Positions 9,306 through 18,900 of a stretch of 64,000 bases of DNA are shown one piece after another (the stretch's first letter is position 1; every line of letters begins with the position of its first letter). The translations under genes were made by a program, and so were the position numbers. The notes under the pieces were generated by a model. It saw nothing but the letters and a program-made list of their open reading frames with translations, had not been told where the DNA came from and ran no database searches. The stretch is from Planctomycetota bacterium (GTDB lineage: Bacteria; Planctomycetota; J058; JAJDCP01). The stretch is taken from positions 1-64,000 of the forward strand of contig JAJDCP010000131.1 of the NCBI GenBank assembly GCA_029260765.1. Reading direction: 5' to 3'.

Positions 9306-9755
9306 CGGGAGGTCCTCCGTAGATCTGCTTCCTTCTCCCGGCTCGGCGCGAGGGCTCAGCCTTTTGTCAATTTTTTCTCCAACTCGGCCACGAGCAGGCA
9401 ATACACGCGACCCCACGAAGGACTCGCCTTTGTCTCTCCTGGACGAGCAGCGAACAGCAACAAAGTGCTTCGTTAGAGAGCGCATTCTTCTGCGACGCCG
9501 GGTCCTGTCAGAAGCTTGAGGAACTGCGCGCCGGAGAGTCATACGCCGTCTCCGCGCAACAGACATGCGGATCAGCTCCCGGACCACGGCTCCATACGGC
9601 CTCAGGGATGGGCATGGAAGCTGCCAACGTAAACATAGTTCACAAAAATGAAGCGATCCCAAGCAGCGGTTTCTTCCGAATTCGTCCCCACGTCACGCCT
9701 GTGTTGGAGAGCACCTCCCGTGGGGCGAGTGCCCCGCGCACCAAGGAGACTGACC
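9306..9755. other. Divergent intergenic region
   Basis: This 450-base region separates the giant minus-strand gene from the small plus-strand Hcp-like ORF, so it should carry both promoters. A TTGACA hexamer lies on the minus strand at 9370-9365 next to an A/T run, but no matching -10 box follows. A codon-open frame continues from the giant gene to 9662 but looks Arg-rich and unlike protein. No gene is called. Confidence 0.4.
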
Positions 9756-9890
9756 ATGAGCCAGAAAACATCCCCGCGCCGCGTGCTCCGGATCCGCACG
9801 TCCCTACGCGCAGGCGCCCTTCCGCTGTACATGCAGTTGACGGGAATGACCCAGGGAGAGATCGTGGGCAGCTGCTCGGGCGAGGATTGA
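9756..9890 (+). pseudogene. Possible N-terminal remnant of a type VI secretion Hcp-like protein
   Basis: ATG 9756 follows AAGGAG (9742-9747) and opens a 44-codon frame. Its second half, LYMQLTGMTQGEIVGSC, resembles the first beta-hairpin of Hcp tube proteins, where an L-x-G-x-x-Q-G-E-I-x-G-S pattern is common. A full Hcp is about 160 residues; here a TGA stops the frame and no Hcp-like continuation is visible in any frame downstream. The good ribosome binding site means it could still be translated as a short peptide. The match is by eye and short, so it may be chance. Its neighbourhood of effector-like genes makes the resemblance more interesting. Confidence 0.35.
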
Positions 9891-10066
9891 GGAGGCCGTC
9901 CAGAGGACCGGCTCCGCGCTGCCTTCGCTCCCCAACCAGGGCGGACGCAGTCGCGATCGGGAGTCGATGCCCGGCCGCAAAAGCGGTAGGATTCCGTCAC
10001 AAGCTGCTTCGAGAAGCTGGGACCGCCCGCGCGTAACGTCCCGCTCTCGAAGGGGGCGGAGCCGGA

Positions 10067-11545
10067 ATGAGCAGTCCACCCAGCGAGCTCGTCGGACAGG
10101 AGGTCGCCTGCCGCACCTTCGGCCGCATCCTTCTCGAATGGGAGAAGAAGGGACTTCCCCTGCAGCAACTGGTCGAAGGCTCGGGCTGCTCGACGGCCCA
10201 GCTGCGCGACAAGAACGGGCGTATCAGCTGGGCCAGCTACTGTGCCATCATCGCCAACACGCGCGCCGTCTGGGACGACGAGGGCTTCATCGAGCTGGGC
10301 CTGATCGTGATGGACTCGCCGTGGGCACGCCCGTTTACGGTCCCCGCCCGCTTGCTGTACTCGGCCAAGGACTTCTACCACGCGATGGTGCGGCCGGGGA
10401 CCGGCGTCGGTATCGCGCGGCGCATGTTTGCCTGCATCCAGTTCCGCCTCGACGAACACGGTCCCCATCACCTGTCGATGGAGACGACCATGGTCGAGGG
10501 CTACCCGCTCTGCCGGGAGTTCTTTCTGATCACCAAGGGTTCGCTCATCAGCCTGCCGGCGGCAGTGGGGCTGGACACCTCAAAGGTCGAAATGGAGGCG
10601 ATCGACGGCGGCTTCCGCTACGACATACGGCTCCCCGGGGGCGGAGGACTCCTCGCCGGCTTCCGGCGCACCCTGACATGGCCGTTTACGGCGCGCGCCG
10701 CCGCCCGTGAGCTGGAACAAGCCTACATTGATCTGCACTCCAGCCATCTGCATCTCAAAGCCGAAGTGGCACAGCGCGAGCGCATCGAGCAAGAACGCAA
10801 ACGATTGATCGCGGATCTCGAGGTCAAGAACGTTGAGCTGGAGAACCGCAACGCCGAGCTTGAGCGCTTCACCTACACGGTCAGCCACGATCTGAAGTCG
10901 CCACTGGTGACCATCAAGGGCTTCCTGGGCCTTCTTCAGCAAGACCTGGCAGATGGCGACGAGGACGGCATCACGCGGGACATCGAGCACATCAGCCGCG
11001 CGGCCGACAAGATGGGCCGCCTCCTGGCCGAGCTGCTGGAGCTGAGCCGGATCGGGCGCTCGATGAACCCTCCCGAGGATGTGGATCTGACCGCGTTGGT
11101 GCCCGAGGCCGTCGAGCTCGTGGCCGGGGCGATCGCGGAGCGCGGCGTCACCGTCGCGATCCATCCGTCGATGCCCCAGGCTCACGGCGACCGTGTCCGG
11201 TTGTTGGAGGTGTACACCAACCTGCTCGACAACGCGGTCAAGTTCATGGGAGATCAGGCGGAGCCACGGATCGAGATCGGCGCAGAACAGAATGATCGCG
11301 GCATCCTCTGTTTCGTGAAAGACAACGGCATCGGCGTCGAGCCGGAATACCAGGAGAAGGTCTTCGGACTTTTCAACCGGCTGCACCCCGACGTGGAGGG
11401 GACCGGGATCGGACTGGCCCTGGTACGCCGCATCGTAGAGGTGCATGGGGGGCGCGTCTGGCTCGAGTCGGAAGGAACCGGCGCGGGCAGCACCGTTCTG
11501 TTCCAGATCCCGGCGCCTCCCACAACTTCTCCCGGTGTGGCCTGA
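10067..11545 (+). CDS. Sensor histidine kinase with AraC-type ligand-like N-terminal domain
   Basis: 492 residues with no membrane span, so probably cytoplasmic. Residues ~1-200 resemble the helical/alpha-beta sensory domain found at the N-terminus of some AraC regulators and hybrid kinases (pattern GLPLQQLVEGSGC ... GRISWASY). A coiled coil (~215-265) leads into the dimerisation domain with phospho-acceptor His274 in VSHDLKSPL. The ATPase domain shows the N box NLLDNAVKF, the G1 motif DNGIGV and the G2 motif GTGIGLALV. There is no fused receiver; the Rcp-like receiver 108 bases downstream is the obvious partner. The signal is unknown. Confidence 0.85.
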   Translation: MSSPPSELVGQEVACRTFGRILLEWEKKGLPLQQLVEGSGCSTAQLRDKNGRISWASYCAIIANTRAVWDDEGFIELGLIVMDSPWARPFTVPARLLYSAKDFYHAMVRPGTGVGIARRMFACIQFRLDEHGPHHLSMETTMVEGYPLCREFFLITKGSLISLPAAVGLDTSKVEMEAIDGGFRYDIRLPGGGGLLAGFRRTLTWPFTARAAARELEQAYIDLHSSHLHLKAEVAQRERIEQERKRLIADLEVKNVELENRNAELERFTYTVSHDLKSPLVTIKGFLGLLQQDLADGDEDGITRDIEHISRAADKMGRLLAELLELSRIGRSMNPPEDVDLTALVPEAVELVAGAIAERGVTVAIHPSMPQAHGDRVRLLEVYTNLLDNAVKFMGDQAEPRIEIGAEQNDRGILCFVKDNGIGVEPEYQEKVFGLFNRLHPDVEGTGIGLALVRRIVEVHGGRVWLESEGTGAGSTVLFQIPAPPTTSPGVA

Positions 11546-11653
11546 CAAGGGCCGCCTGGGTCGGAGCCACGGCCCGCGTTCGGCGCTGGAAACAGCACTT
11601 GCGCGCAAAAATCGCAGGTTTTGCGGCTCCAGGTGAACTGCTAGGATGTTCCT

Positions 11654-12211
11654 GTGAGCCCACCTGCGCCGCGTCCCAACCGCAGAAGTGCCGGGAGCAA
11701 CAACTGCCCCGAGACTGCGGCGAGCGATGTTTCGGCAGGCAACGCGGGAGAGGATGCCTTGCGGGCAGCCGTCGACAAAGCGAAGTTCGAGGTTCTGCTC
11801 GTCGAGGACAACGACGCGCACGCAGAGCTGATCAGCATCTGCATGCACGCCGAATCCGAGCTCCCTCTCCGGATCGAACGCGTCGGGGATGGAGAGGCGG
11901 CTTTGCGCTACGTCTACGATTCCGACCTGCGCAGTCCGGACCTGGTCTTGCTCGATCTGCGCATGCCCAAGCTCGACGGACTCCAGGTGTTGCAGCGCCT
12001 GAAGGGCGATCCTGAGACGCGCTCCATCCCCGTCGTCGTGATGACGACCTCGCAACGGGAAGAGGATGTTCGCGAGGCGTACAAAGCCCACGCCAACAGC
12101 TACCTGGTCAAACCGATGGATTTCGAGCGTATGAAGACCATCGCCCGCTCGCTGGCCCAATACTGGCTGCGTACGAACACCTTTGCCCCCCAGGATTCCT
12201 CCCATGGCTGA
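11654..12211 (+). CDS. Single-domain response regulator (Rcp1/CheY-like)
   Basis: From the GTG at 11654 the protein has 185 residues; a TTG at 11759 preceded by GGGAGAGG would give about 150 and a more typical N-terminus. The receiver is complete: VLLVEDND acidic pocket, Asp101 in VLLDLRMPKLDG, the TTS switch region and the YLVKP lysine. No output domain follows, as in Rcp-type regulators paired with bacteriophytochrome-like kinases. It lies between two sensor kinases and is likely a shared phosphate carrier. A TAGGAT hexamer at 11642 is too close to 11654 for a normal leader, which favours the downstream start. Confidence 0.85.
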   Translation: MSPPAPRPNRRSAGSNNCPETAASDVSAGNAGEDALRAAVDKAKFEVLLVEDNDAHAELISICMHAESELPLRIERVGDGEAALRYVYDSDLRSPDLVLLDLRMPKLDGLQVLQRLKGDPETRSIPVVVMTTSQREEDVREAYKAHANSYLVKPMDFERMKTIARSLAQYWLRTNTFAPQDSSHG

Positions 12212-12364
12212 CCCCCAGGCACAGGTCCGGGCTGCCCCGGTCATGGTCTCTGCCGCGCTCTACGGAGCCGCCATGCCTGGTCTGCCGTGCGGGGAGCCTC
12301 GCACCCAGGCTGCGCTGCCGGGATTTGGCCAGACCCGAGCGTGGGACCTCGCAGGAGCTGCACG

Positions 12365-14365
12365 ATGAAGGGCCTGCGGCGACTGCTGATCCTCGAGGAC
12401 GACGAGAGCCACGCTCTTCTGATCGAACGTGCCTTTGCCGGCAACAGCGACTACACCGTGGAGGTCGCAAGCAATCTCGAGGCTGCGCGCAAGTGCCTGG
12501 CCCACTGTGTGCCCGACTTGATCCTGGCCGACCTCAACCTCCCGGATGGCCGCGCCACCGACCTGCTGCACGACCACCCCGATGGTCCTCCGATGGTCGT
12601 GATGACGAGTCATGGAGATGAGTCGTTCGCCGTCACCGCGATGAAAGCCGGGGCGCTCGACTACGTAGTCAAGACTCCCGAGTCCTTTCGCGAGATGGTC
12701 CACGTCGTCCATCGCGCAGAGCGGGAAGCGGCCCTGCTGAACGAGCGCCGCGCAGCGAAGCGGGCGCTCGCCGCCAAGAGCCGCGAGCTCGAGGCGATGA
12801 ATCAGCGACTCCTGCGCCTGATGTCCGTCGCGAAGAGTTTGCCGACCGCGCAGGGCATAGACGCATGCATCGGTTTGTTTGTCCGCCTGCTCGGTGAAGA
12901 GCTCCACGCCGCGTCCAGCCAACGCGTCGCGCTGGACCTGCTGGTCGGCGAGCTGGGCCTGGCGGAACAGGAGCTGTGCGTTCTCCGCCACGGCGGCCCG
13001 GCCCGGCATGTCGACGAGCAACACAGCGCCCTGCTGGTCCCGATCTCGGTTCCCAGGTCTGAGACTCCGGAGGGTGTGTGCGTACGGCGCTCCCCCGAAG
13101 AGCCCTTCTCCGACGCCGACGCCACCATCGCCGAGCTTCTGGCGTCCTACTTGGCCGAGGTGCTGAAAGCGCAACACTCGGCGGCCGACTACCGCGAGAG
13201 CCAGGCCCAGCTGCTCGAAGCGCAGAAGCTACGTTCGATCGGGCAGCTGGCCGGAGGGCTGGCCCACGACCTCAACAACATGTTGATGGGCATCATGGGG
13301 GCCAGCGAGCTGATCCGTCGCCATGTCGATGCCTCGTGTCCTGAAGCCGCCAAGTATGTCGGGGTGATCACCGACGCCACGGCTCGGGCCAGCGAGCTGA
13401 CCAAGAACCTGCTGACATATTCGCGGCGCAGCCAACTGACGACCGAGTTGCTCGACCTGCCGCATCTCGTCACGACGGTCGTCGAGCTGCTGCGTCACAC
13501 GCTCGACAAGCGCATCGCCATCCGGGTCGAGACGGCTGCGGAGCGTTGCTTCGCGCTCGCCGATGCCACCATGTTGCAGAATGCCGTTCTCAACGTGTGC
13601 ATCAATGCCCGCGACGCGATGCCCGACGGCGGCACATTGACGATCACCACGGAGATCTTGGACCTCGACGAAGACTTCTGCCGACTCCACATCCCCGGAG
13701 GCACCGCGCGCTGCTATGCCTGCGTCCGTATCTCCGACACTGGACACGGCATGACGCCAGACACCCTGCAGCGCGTCTTCGACCCCTTCTTCACGACCAA
13801 GGCCCTTGGCAACGGGACCGGCTTGGGGATGTCGGTGGTGTTCGGCACGATGCGCGACCACCACGGGGCTGTTCTGCTCGAAAGCCAGCCCGGACAGGGC
13901 ACCGTCTGCCGGCTCGTGTTGCCCCTGGCAGACGGGACGCCCATCGCCAAGCCTTCCGGCAATGCCCTCAAACAGATCGGAAGACGCCTGCGCATCCTGA
14001 TGGCCGAGGATGAGACCCTGAACCGGCAGACGATCGCCGCCATGCTCGAACGTTGCGGTCACCTGGTCGACGCTGTGAAGGACGGCAACGAAGTGGTCGA
14101 ACAGATCCTCAACGGGCGCCAGGAGTACGACCTGCTGCTACTCGATATCATGATGCCGACCATGTCCGGCATCGAAGCCTACCAGCGCCTCATCCAGCTG
14201 GACCGCGAGCTGCCGGCCGTCTTCCTGTCCGGACTCACCCATCAGGGCAGCGTGGTCGGCAAGCTTCCGCTGGGCAGCTTCTGCGAGTTCGTACCCAAGC
14301 CCTGCTCGATCAGCGATTTGCAGCGGGCGATGCGCAAGTGCATGCGTGCCTGGCGCGACGCCTGA
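12365..14365 (+). CDS. Receiver-histidine kinase-receiver hybrid protein
   Basis: ATG 12365 follows GCAGGAG and gives 666 residues, with no membrane span. The first receiver (1-~125) has LILEDDE, Asp56 in LADLNLPDG and a VVKTP lysine. A linker of ~150 residues with GAF-like character follows. The kinase core has His301 in GGLAHDLNN, the N box NVCINARDAMPDGG and G2 motif GTGLGM. The C-terminal receiver (~550-666) has LMAEDE, Asp594 in LLLLDIMMP and VPKPC. The N-terminal receiver makes it a candidate acceptor of phosphate from the upstream pair. A short 153-base gap separates it from the upstream receiver gene. Confidence 0.85.
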   Translation: MKGLRRLLILEDDESHALLIERAFAGNSDYTVEVASNLEAARKCLAHCVPDLILADLNLPDGRATDLLHDHPDGPPMVVMTSHGDESFAVTAMKAGALDYVVKTPESFREMVHVVHRAEREAALLNERRAAKRALAAKSRELEAMNQRLLRLMSVAKSLPTAQGIDACIGLFVRLLGEELHAASSQRVALDLLVGELGLAEQELCVLRHGGPARHVDEQHSALLVPISVPRSETPEGVCVRRSPEEPFSDADATIAELLASYLAEVLKAQHSAADYRESQAQLLEAQKLRSIGQLAGGLAHDLNNMLMGIMGASELIRRHVDASCPEAAKYVGVITDATARASELTKNLLTYSRRSQLTTELLDLPHLVTTVVELLRHTLDKRIAIRVETAAERCFALADATMLQNAVLNVCINARDAMPDGGTLTITTEILDLDEDFCRLHIPGGTARCYACVRISDTGHGMTPDTLQRVFDPFFTTKALGNGTGLGMSVVFGTMRDHHGAVLLESQPGQGTVCRLVLPLADGTPIAKPSGNALKQIGRRLRILMAEDETLNRQTIAAMLERCGHLVDAVKDGNEVVEQILNGRQEYDLLLLDIMMPTMSGIEAYQRLIQLDRELPAVFLSGLTHQGSVVGKLPLGSFCEFVPKPCSISDLQRAMRKCMRAWRDA

Positions 14366-14460
14366 CACCAACCGGAACAGCGAGCTTCGCGCGCTGCAGT
14401 GTTGACCGCAGTCCGCCGGGAGCCCTGCACGAAATCCGCCCCAAAGAGGCCCGCACGTGG

Positions 14461-14466
14461 TAGACT
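14461..14466 (+). promoter_or_regulatory. Candidate -10 element (TAGACT)
   Basis: TAGACT lies 20 bases before the TraB-family start and matches the TANACT pattern seen before other genes here. No good -35 hexamer is present at the expected distance. Confidence 0.25.
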
Positions 14467-14485
14467 GCGGCCCGGAGGATGCCCG

Positions 14486-15739
14486 ATGGATACCCCGCCC
14501 GACACCGGCACTGAGCCCGCCCCTGGCGCCACGCTGGAATCGACAGAGCCTACCGCCCAAGACAACGCCGAGACACACACCGAGCAGGACAACATCTGCA
14601 GGTTGGAGAGACCCGGCACGCGCTACACGCTGGTCGGTACTGCCCACGTCTCGGAGAAGAGCGTGCAGGAGGTCTTGCGGATCATCGAAGATGAGCGTCC
14701 CGATATCGTCGCCGTCGAGCTCTGCGAGACCCGCCTCCGCGCGCTGACCGACACCGAATCCTGGCAGAAGACCGACATTTTCCAGGTCGTCCGCAGTGGC
14801 CGCACGCTCTTCCTGCTCGCCAACCTGGCCTTGAGCGCCTACCAGCGCCACATCGGCAAGAAGCTCGGCGTCAAGCCGGGCGCAGAGCTGCTCGCCGCCA
14901 TCGACAAGGCTCGCGAGATCGGTGCCGAGGTCAAGCTGATCGACCGCGATGTGCAGGTAACCCTGAAGCGCACCTGGGCCAACCTCGGCTTCTGGAAGAA
15001 GAACCTGATGCTCGCATCGATCTTCGGCGGAATGTTCAGCCGAGCAGAGGTCTCCGAGCAGGACATCGAGGACCTCAAGCAGGGGGCCAACCTGTCCAAC
15101 ATGCTCCAGACCCTGGCCAAGGAAGTCCCCGAGATCAAAGAGCCGCTGATCGACGAGCGCGACCGTTTCATGATGTCGAGCATCGAAGAGCTGCAGGGCG
15201 AGCACATCGTCGCGGTCGTCGGCGCCGCCCACGTGCCGGGCATGAAAGCGCAGTTCGGGAAACCGGTGGACCGCGAGGCCATCAGCCAATTGCCGCCCCC
15301 CTCGAAGCTGGTCGGAGTCCTCAAGTGGCTGCTGCCCATTCTGGTGCTGTCGGCTTTCGCCTACGGTTATTTCCAGAACGAGGGCACGACGCTTGAAGAG
15401 ATGCTGTGGGCCTGGATCCTTCCGAACTCGGTATTCGCGGGCCTGCTGACGATCATTGCGGGGGGGAAACTGCTGTCGATCGGGACAGCTCTGGTCACCT
15501 CGCCGATCACCAGCCTGAATCCGTTGCTCGGCGCTGGCATGGTGGTCGGGCCGGTCGAGGCTTGGTTGCGCAAGCCGACCGTCGAAGACTTCGAGACGGT
15601 GCACGAAGATTTCGCCAGCGTACGCGGCGTCTACCGCAACCGGGTCACGCGCGTCTTGATCGTCGCCCTGGCGGCGCATCTCGGCTCGGCGCTGGGAGGT
15701 CTGGTGGGCTTTTCCTGGCTGATCGCGCTGCTCAGCTAG
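14486..15739 (+). CDS. TraB/PrgY-family membrane protein
   Basis: ATG 14486 lies just after a CGGAGG site and gives 417 residues. After a ~40-residue acidic tail, residues 48-56 carry the family motif VGTAHVS (His54), followed by VAVELCETR. A second conserved motif, VGAAHVPGM, lies near residue 250. The C-terminal third has several hydrophobic segments (LLPILVLSAFAYGYF, AGLLTIIAGGKLL, ALGGLVGFSWLIALLS), so the soluble domain is tethered in the membrane. The fold is related to Tiki/TraB metalloprotease-like enzymes, and relatives include PrgY, which limits peptide pheromone activity. The substrate here is unknown. It stands alone between signalling genes. Confidence 0.85.
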   Translation: MDTPPDTGTEPAPGATLESTEPTAQDNAETHTEQDNICRLERPGTRYTLVGTAHVSEKSVQEVLRIIEDERPDIVAVELCETRLRALTDTESWQKTDIFQVVRSGRTLFLLANLALSAYQRHIGKKLGVKPGAELLAAIDKAREIGAEVKLIDRDVQVTLKRTWANLGFWKKNLMLASIFGGMFSRAEVSEQDIEDLKQGANLSNMLQTLAKEVPEIKEPLIDERDRFMMSSIEELQGEHIVAVVGAAHVPGMKAQFGKPVDREAISQLPPPSKLVGVLKWLLPILVLSAFAYGYFQNEGTTLEEMLWAWILPNSVFAGLLTIIAGGKLLSIGTALVTSPITSLNPLLGAGMVVGPVEAWLRKPTVEDFETVHEDFASVRGVYRNRVTRVLIVALAAHLGSALGGLVGFSWLIALLS

Positions 15740-15800
15740 TTGCGTTGGCCTATCGACGACGCATCGCTTATGGTGTTGGGGGGGAACACGCTGTGCGTGA

Positions 15801-15980
15801 CATCCTGGTGATGCGATTTCTGATTTCACCTTCGTCGATCTCCGTCAACCCCAGCTGAGCCCGGGCCCAGCGCAGGTTCTGGTCTATGCCGAGCCTCGGC
15901 TGGACAGGGACGGGGCACCGGTTCGGCTGCGGGGCCGCATCCAAATCCCCGTCGATGCGTCGCGCCCCACCATTTCCGAC
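15801..15980 (+). other. Probable 5' coding extension of the kinase gene without a standard start
   Basis: The frame of the downstream kinase gene is open back to a TGA at 15798 and encodes protein-like sequence (for example LVYAEPRLDRDG and RIQIPVDAS). It contains no ATG, GTG or TTG. Candidates are an ATT at 15816, a CTG at 15855 or a frameshift from the ATG/GTG starts near 15793-15811 in another frame. Some of this stretch is probably translated. Confidence 0.45.
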
Positions 15981-18900
15981 ATGTTGGCTGCGAGCCAGGC
16001 ACGTATGGCGCTCGAAGGCCTGGCCGCGCCTCGCGGAATGCTCGCGTTCGTCAAGCATGCGCGCGCATTCGACCGTCGAGAAACGACCGCCAGCCTGCCT
16101 CTCGAGCTCAGTGTAGAGGGCGTGTTCCTGGCGGCTCGCTGCGCCGAGCCGCTGCTTCAAGCAGGCGGACAACGTTTTCTCAAGGTCTGGCAGCACATCG
16201 AAGCTGCCGTGTTGGCGGCCGCCTCGCAAGGGCAGGGCCCCGCCGAGGTCCGCTTGAACGGGCCGGAGTTCGTCGCACAGCGGCTGATGCTGGGCCGTGA
16301 CCGTGCCCTCTTTGCTGAGGATCTCGAGCAAGCCGAGCTCTGGCGGGGCCGCGTGCCCGGAAGCGATCGCACCTTACTGGGCGTGGTGGCGAGGGCGCCG
16401 CGCAGCCAGTTGTTCGACGTCTGGTTGGCCAACGAGACCTGGCTGCAGGCTGAAGGCGGCAGCTACCTGCTGGCCGTACAAAACCACAAGCGCTGGACGC
16501 TCAGCAGCGACCGCCGTTCGAAACTGACGCTGCAACCGCTGCTGGCACAGCTGCAGGCGGCCGAAGAGGCGGCGGATCCCAAGTTGGCGCGGGCCGACCC
16601 CTGGGTTCTGGAGAGCACGGGAACTTTGCAGGCGCCGCTGTCGGGTAGCCGACTGAGCCGGTCAGCCGTGCTTGAGCAGCTCCGCGGTTGGCTGCGCGCG
16701 AAACCTCTGGCGCAGTGGCGGCAGACGCAGGTGGACACATTGTTGGCCAAATGGGAGAAGACTTTCCCGGTCTACAAGAAGCCTGCGTCGCAACCTTCGC
16801 GGGGAGATACGCCGCATTTCAGCGCTTTCGACTCTCGCGGCAGTCCGCTGTTGCTCAAGGTCCATGGAGTCTATGGCCCCGCCGAGTCCGCTCTGCAGCA
16901 GAGTGGGCTCGAGATCGAGAAGCTGCGTACGATCGAGAAACTCTGCCGCAAGGAAAAGGTCGGGGGCCGGGCACGCTTGCTCACCTACCGGCGCGTGCGG
17001 AGGCTTGAGGACGAACACAAGCTCTTCGCCCTGGCCTGCCCAGGAGGCACCACAGACCTTCGCAGCTGGCGGACGGCTCGCGAGCGCATCGGCATCGGCG
17101 AAGTCTTCAGCATTCTTCGCGACGTGGCGACGGCTCTCGAGAAACTGCACTCCTGGAATCTGTGCCATCTCGATGTGCAGCCCGAGAACGTATTGATCGC
17201 CAAGAACCTGGCACGCCCGCGGGCTCTGCTGACCAACTGTGGTTGCAGCCTCGGGGCGGATGGCAGCCTGTCCCGGCTTCCCGACCCTCTGTTCGCGCCC
17301 CCCGATCTGCGCAAGGCTGATGCGAGCTGGGACGTCTTCAGCTTCGCGATGCTCGTGGCATTCATCGTGCGCGGCGACTGCGCCGAGCCCTTCCGCGATC
17401 CTCAGGATGGGGGGGCCCACCGTGACATTCTGCGACCCGCCCGGGCCCGATTGAGCGTCGATGGAGTGGAAGAGGGGTGGTACGAGCGCTTGGGGGTGCT
17501 GTTGCTCGAAGCGACCAACGAAGCGGCCCACCAACGCCTGCAGCTCAACGAGTTGCGCGAGGCCATCCTCGAGTTGCCGTTGGACGCGGCCGGTACGACC
17601 TCTGAGCAGATCATCGACGACATCTTTGGCGACGACGAAGAGGGAGCCGAGCTTCCCGGCTCCTTCGACCCGGAGCCGAGCGGTGCAATACCGGCCTATG
17701 CAGCGGCCGGAAAGATGAGCATCTCCGAAGACAGTCTTCCCACCCTGGTGGCCGCCCCCGAAGAGCTCGAAGAGGTAGCGGTGGCTACACCCCCGGCCCC
17801 AGCAGCCACTGCAGCCGCCAAGAAACAGGAACACGAAAGCGCAGCAGGAGATGCGGAGGAAGAGGAGGAAGAGGAAGAGGAAAAGGAAAAGGAAAAGGAA
17901 AAGGCGCAGGAAGAAGAAATAGAGCGCCCGCCTTCCAACACCATCGGCAAGCTGAAACGCCTCGACCAGTTCTATGGCGGCTTGATCGCGGACAGTGACA
18001 ACAGCGCGTCCCCGCGCAAGGTCGTCAAAGCGCCGCGCAACTTTGCGCCCTCCCCAGAGAGCGGAGACGAACAGGACGAAGAAGCCCCGGCCCAGGAGCA
18101 AGCCCAGCCGATGGAGGTGAGCGCGGGGAGAGACGGCGGCAAGCTCAAGGTGATGACGACTTTCGAGATGCTCGACGCGATCCAGGAGGCCGCCGAGGAG
18201 GGCGACGAAGACGGCTACCCGCTCGCTCCATCGACCACCGACCGGCGGGAGCCACGCAAGCGTCCCTCCGACGAACGCAGCCGTTCGGAGCGCAACCTGC
18301 GCGCCCCGGATCGTCGTCGCGGGCCACGTCCGTCGGGGCGCGCAGGCGACGGCGCGACGACCCGGCTCCGGGGGAGCACCACCGGGCGCATTCCGCTCGT
18401 TCCGCCTGCTCTCCCTCTGCGGGAAGGTCGTGGCCGCAAGCCCACTCCCGAGCTGCCCGCCCGCAGCGCTGTGCAACGACGCGGACGCGAAGCCCCGTCG
18501 CGCAGCGAACCGCCCGCGCACGACCGCCCGCGCAAGCCCAGACCGGGAAGCAAGGAACGGCCGGTCTCCGAGCGCGCGCGCAAGACCAAGCCCAAGCCGT
18601 TGAGCAGCGGGCGTTCGGGCACGCCTGCTTCGCGGCAGCGGCACGGCTCTCAGCGACCCGTATCGGAACCATCGTCTCCCGCGCGGCCCACGACGCGCAG
18701 GCTGGCTCGTGCAGAGATCGAAGCCGCCACCCGCAAGCCCTCGCGGCCCATCCACGAGAAGCCGCGCACAAGTCGTAAGGCGAAGCCCAAATTCCACCGC
18801 ACGCTCGGCCCCGTCGGCCTGATCAAGCGCCTGGGTGCGGGAGGATTCGCCAGCGTATACCTCGGCCAGCACCTCAAGAACAACGCCAAGGTCGCGGTCA

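Noticed and set aside
9365..9370. TTGACA upstream of the giant gene as a promoter
   Set aside because: The expected -10 position reads GCCGAG, so no supporting box was found; kept only as a mention.
9306..9662. Upstream extension of the giant minus-strand gene
   Set aside because: The extra ~119 codons are Arg-rich and unlike protein, whereas ATG 9305 has a strong GGAGG site and a good N-terminal context.
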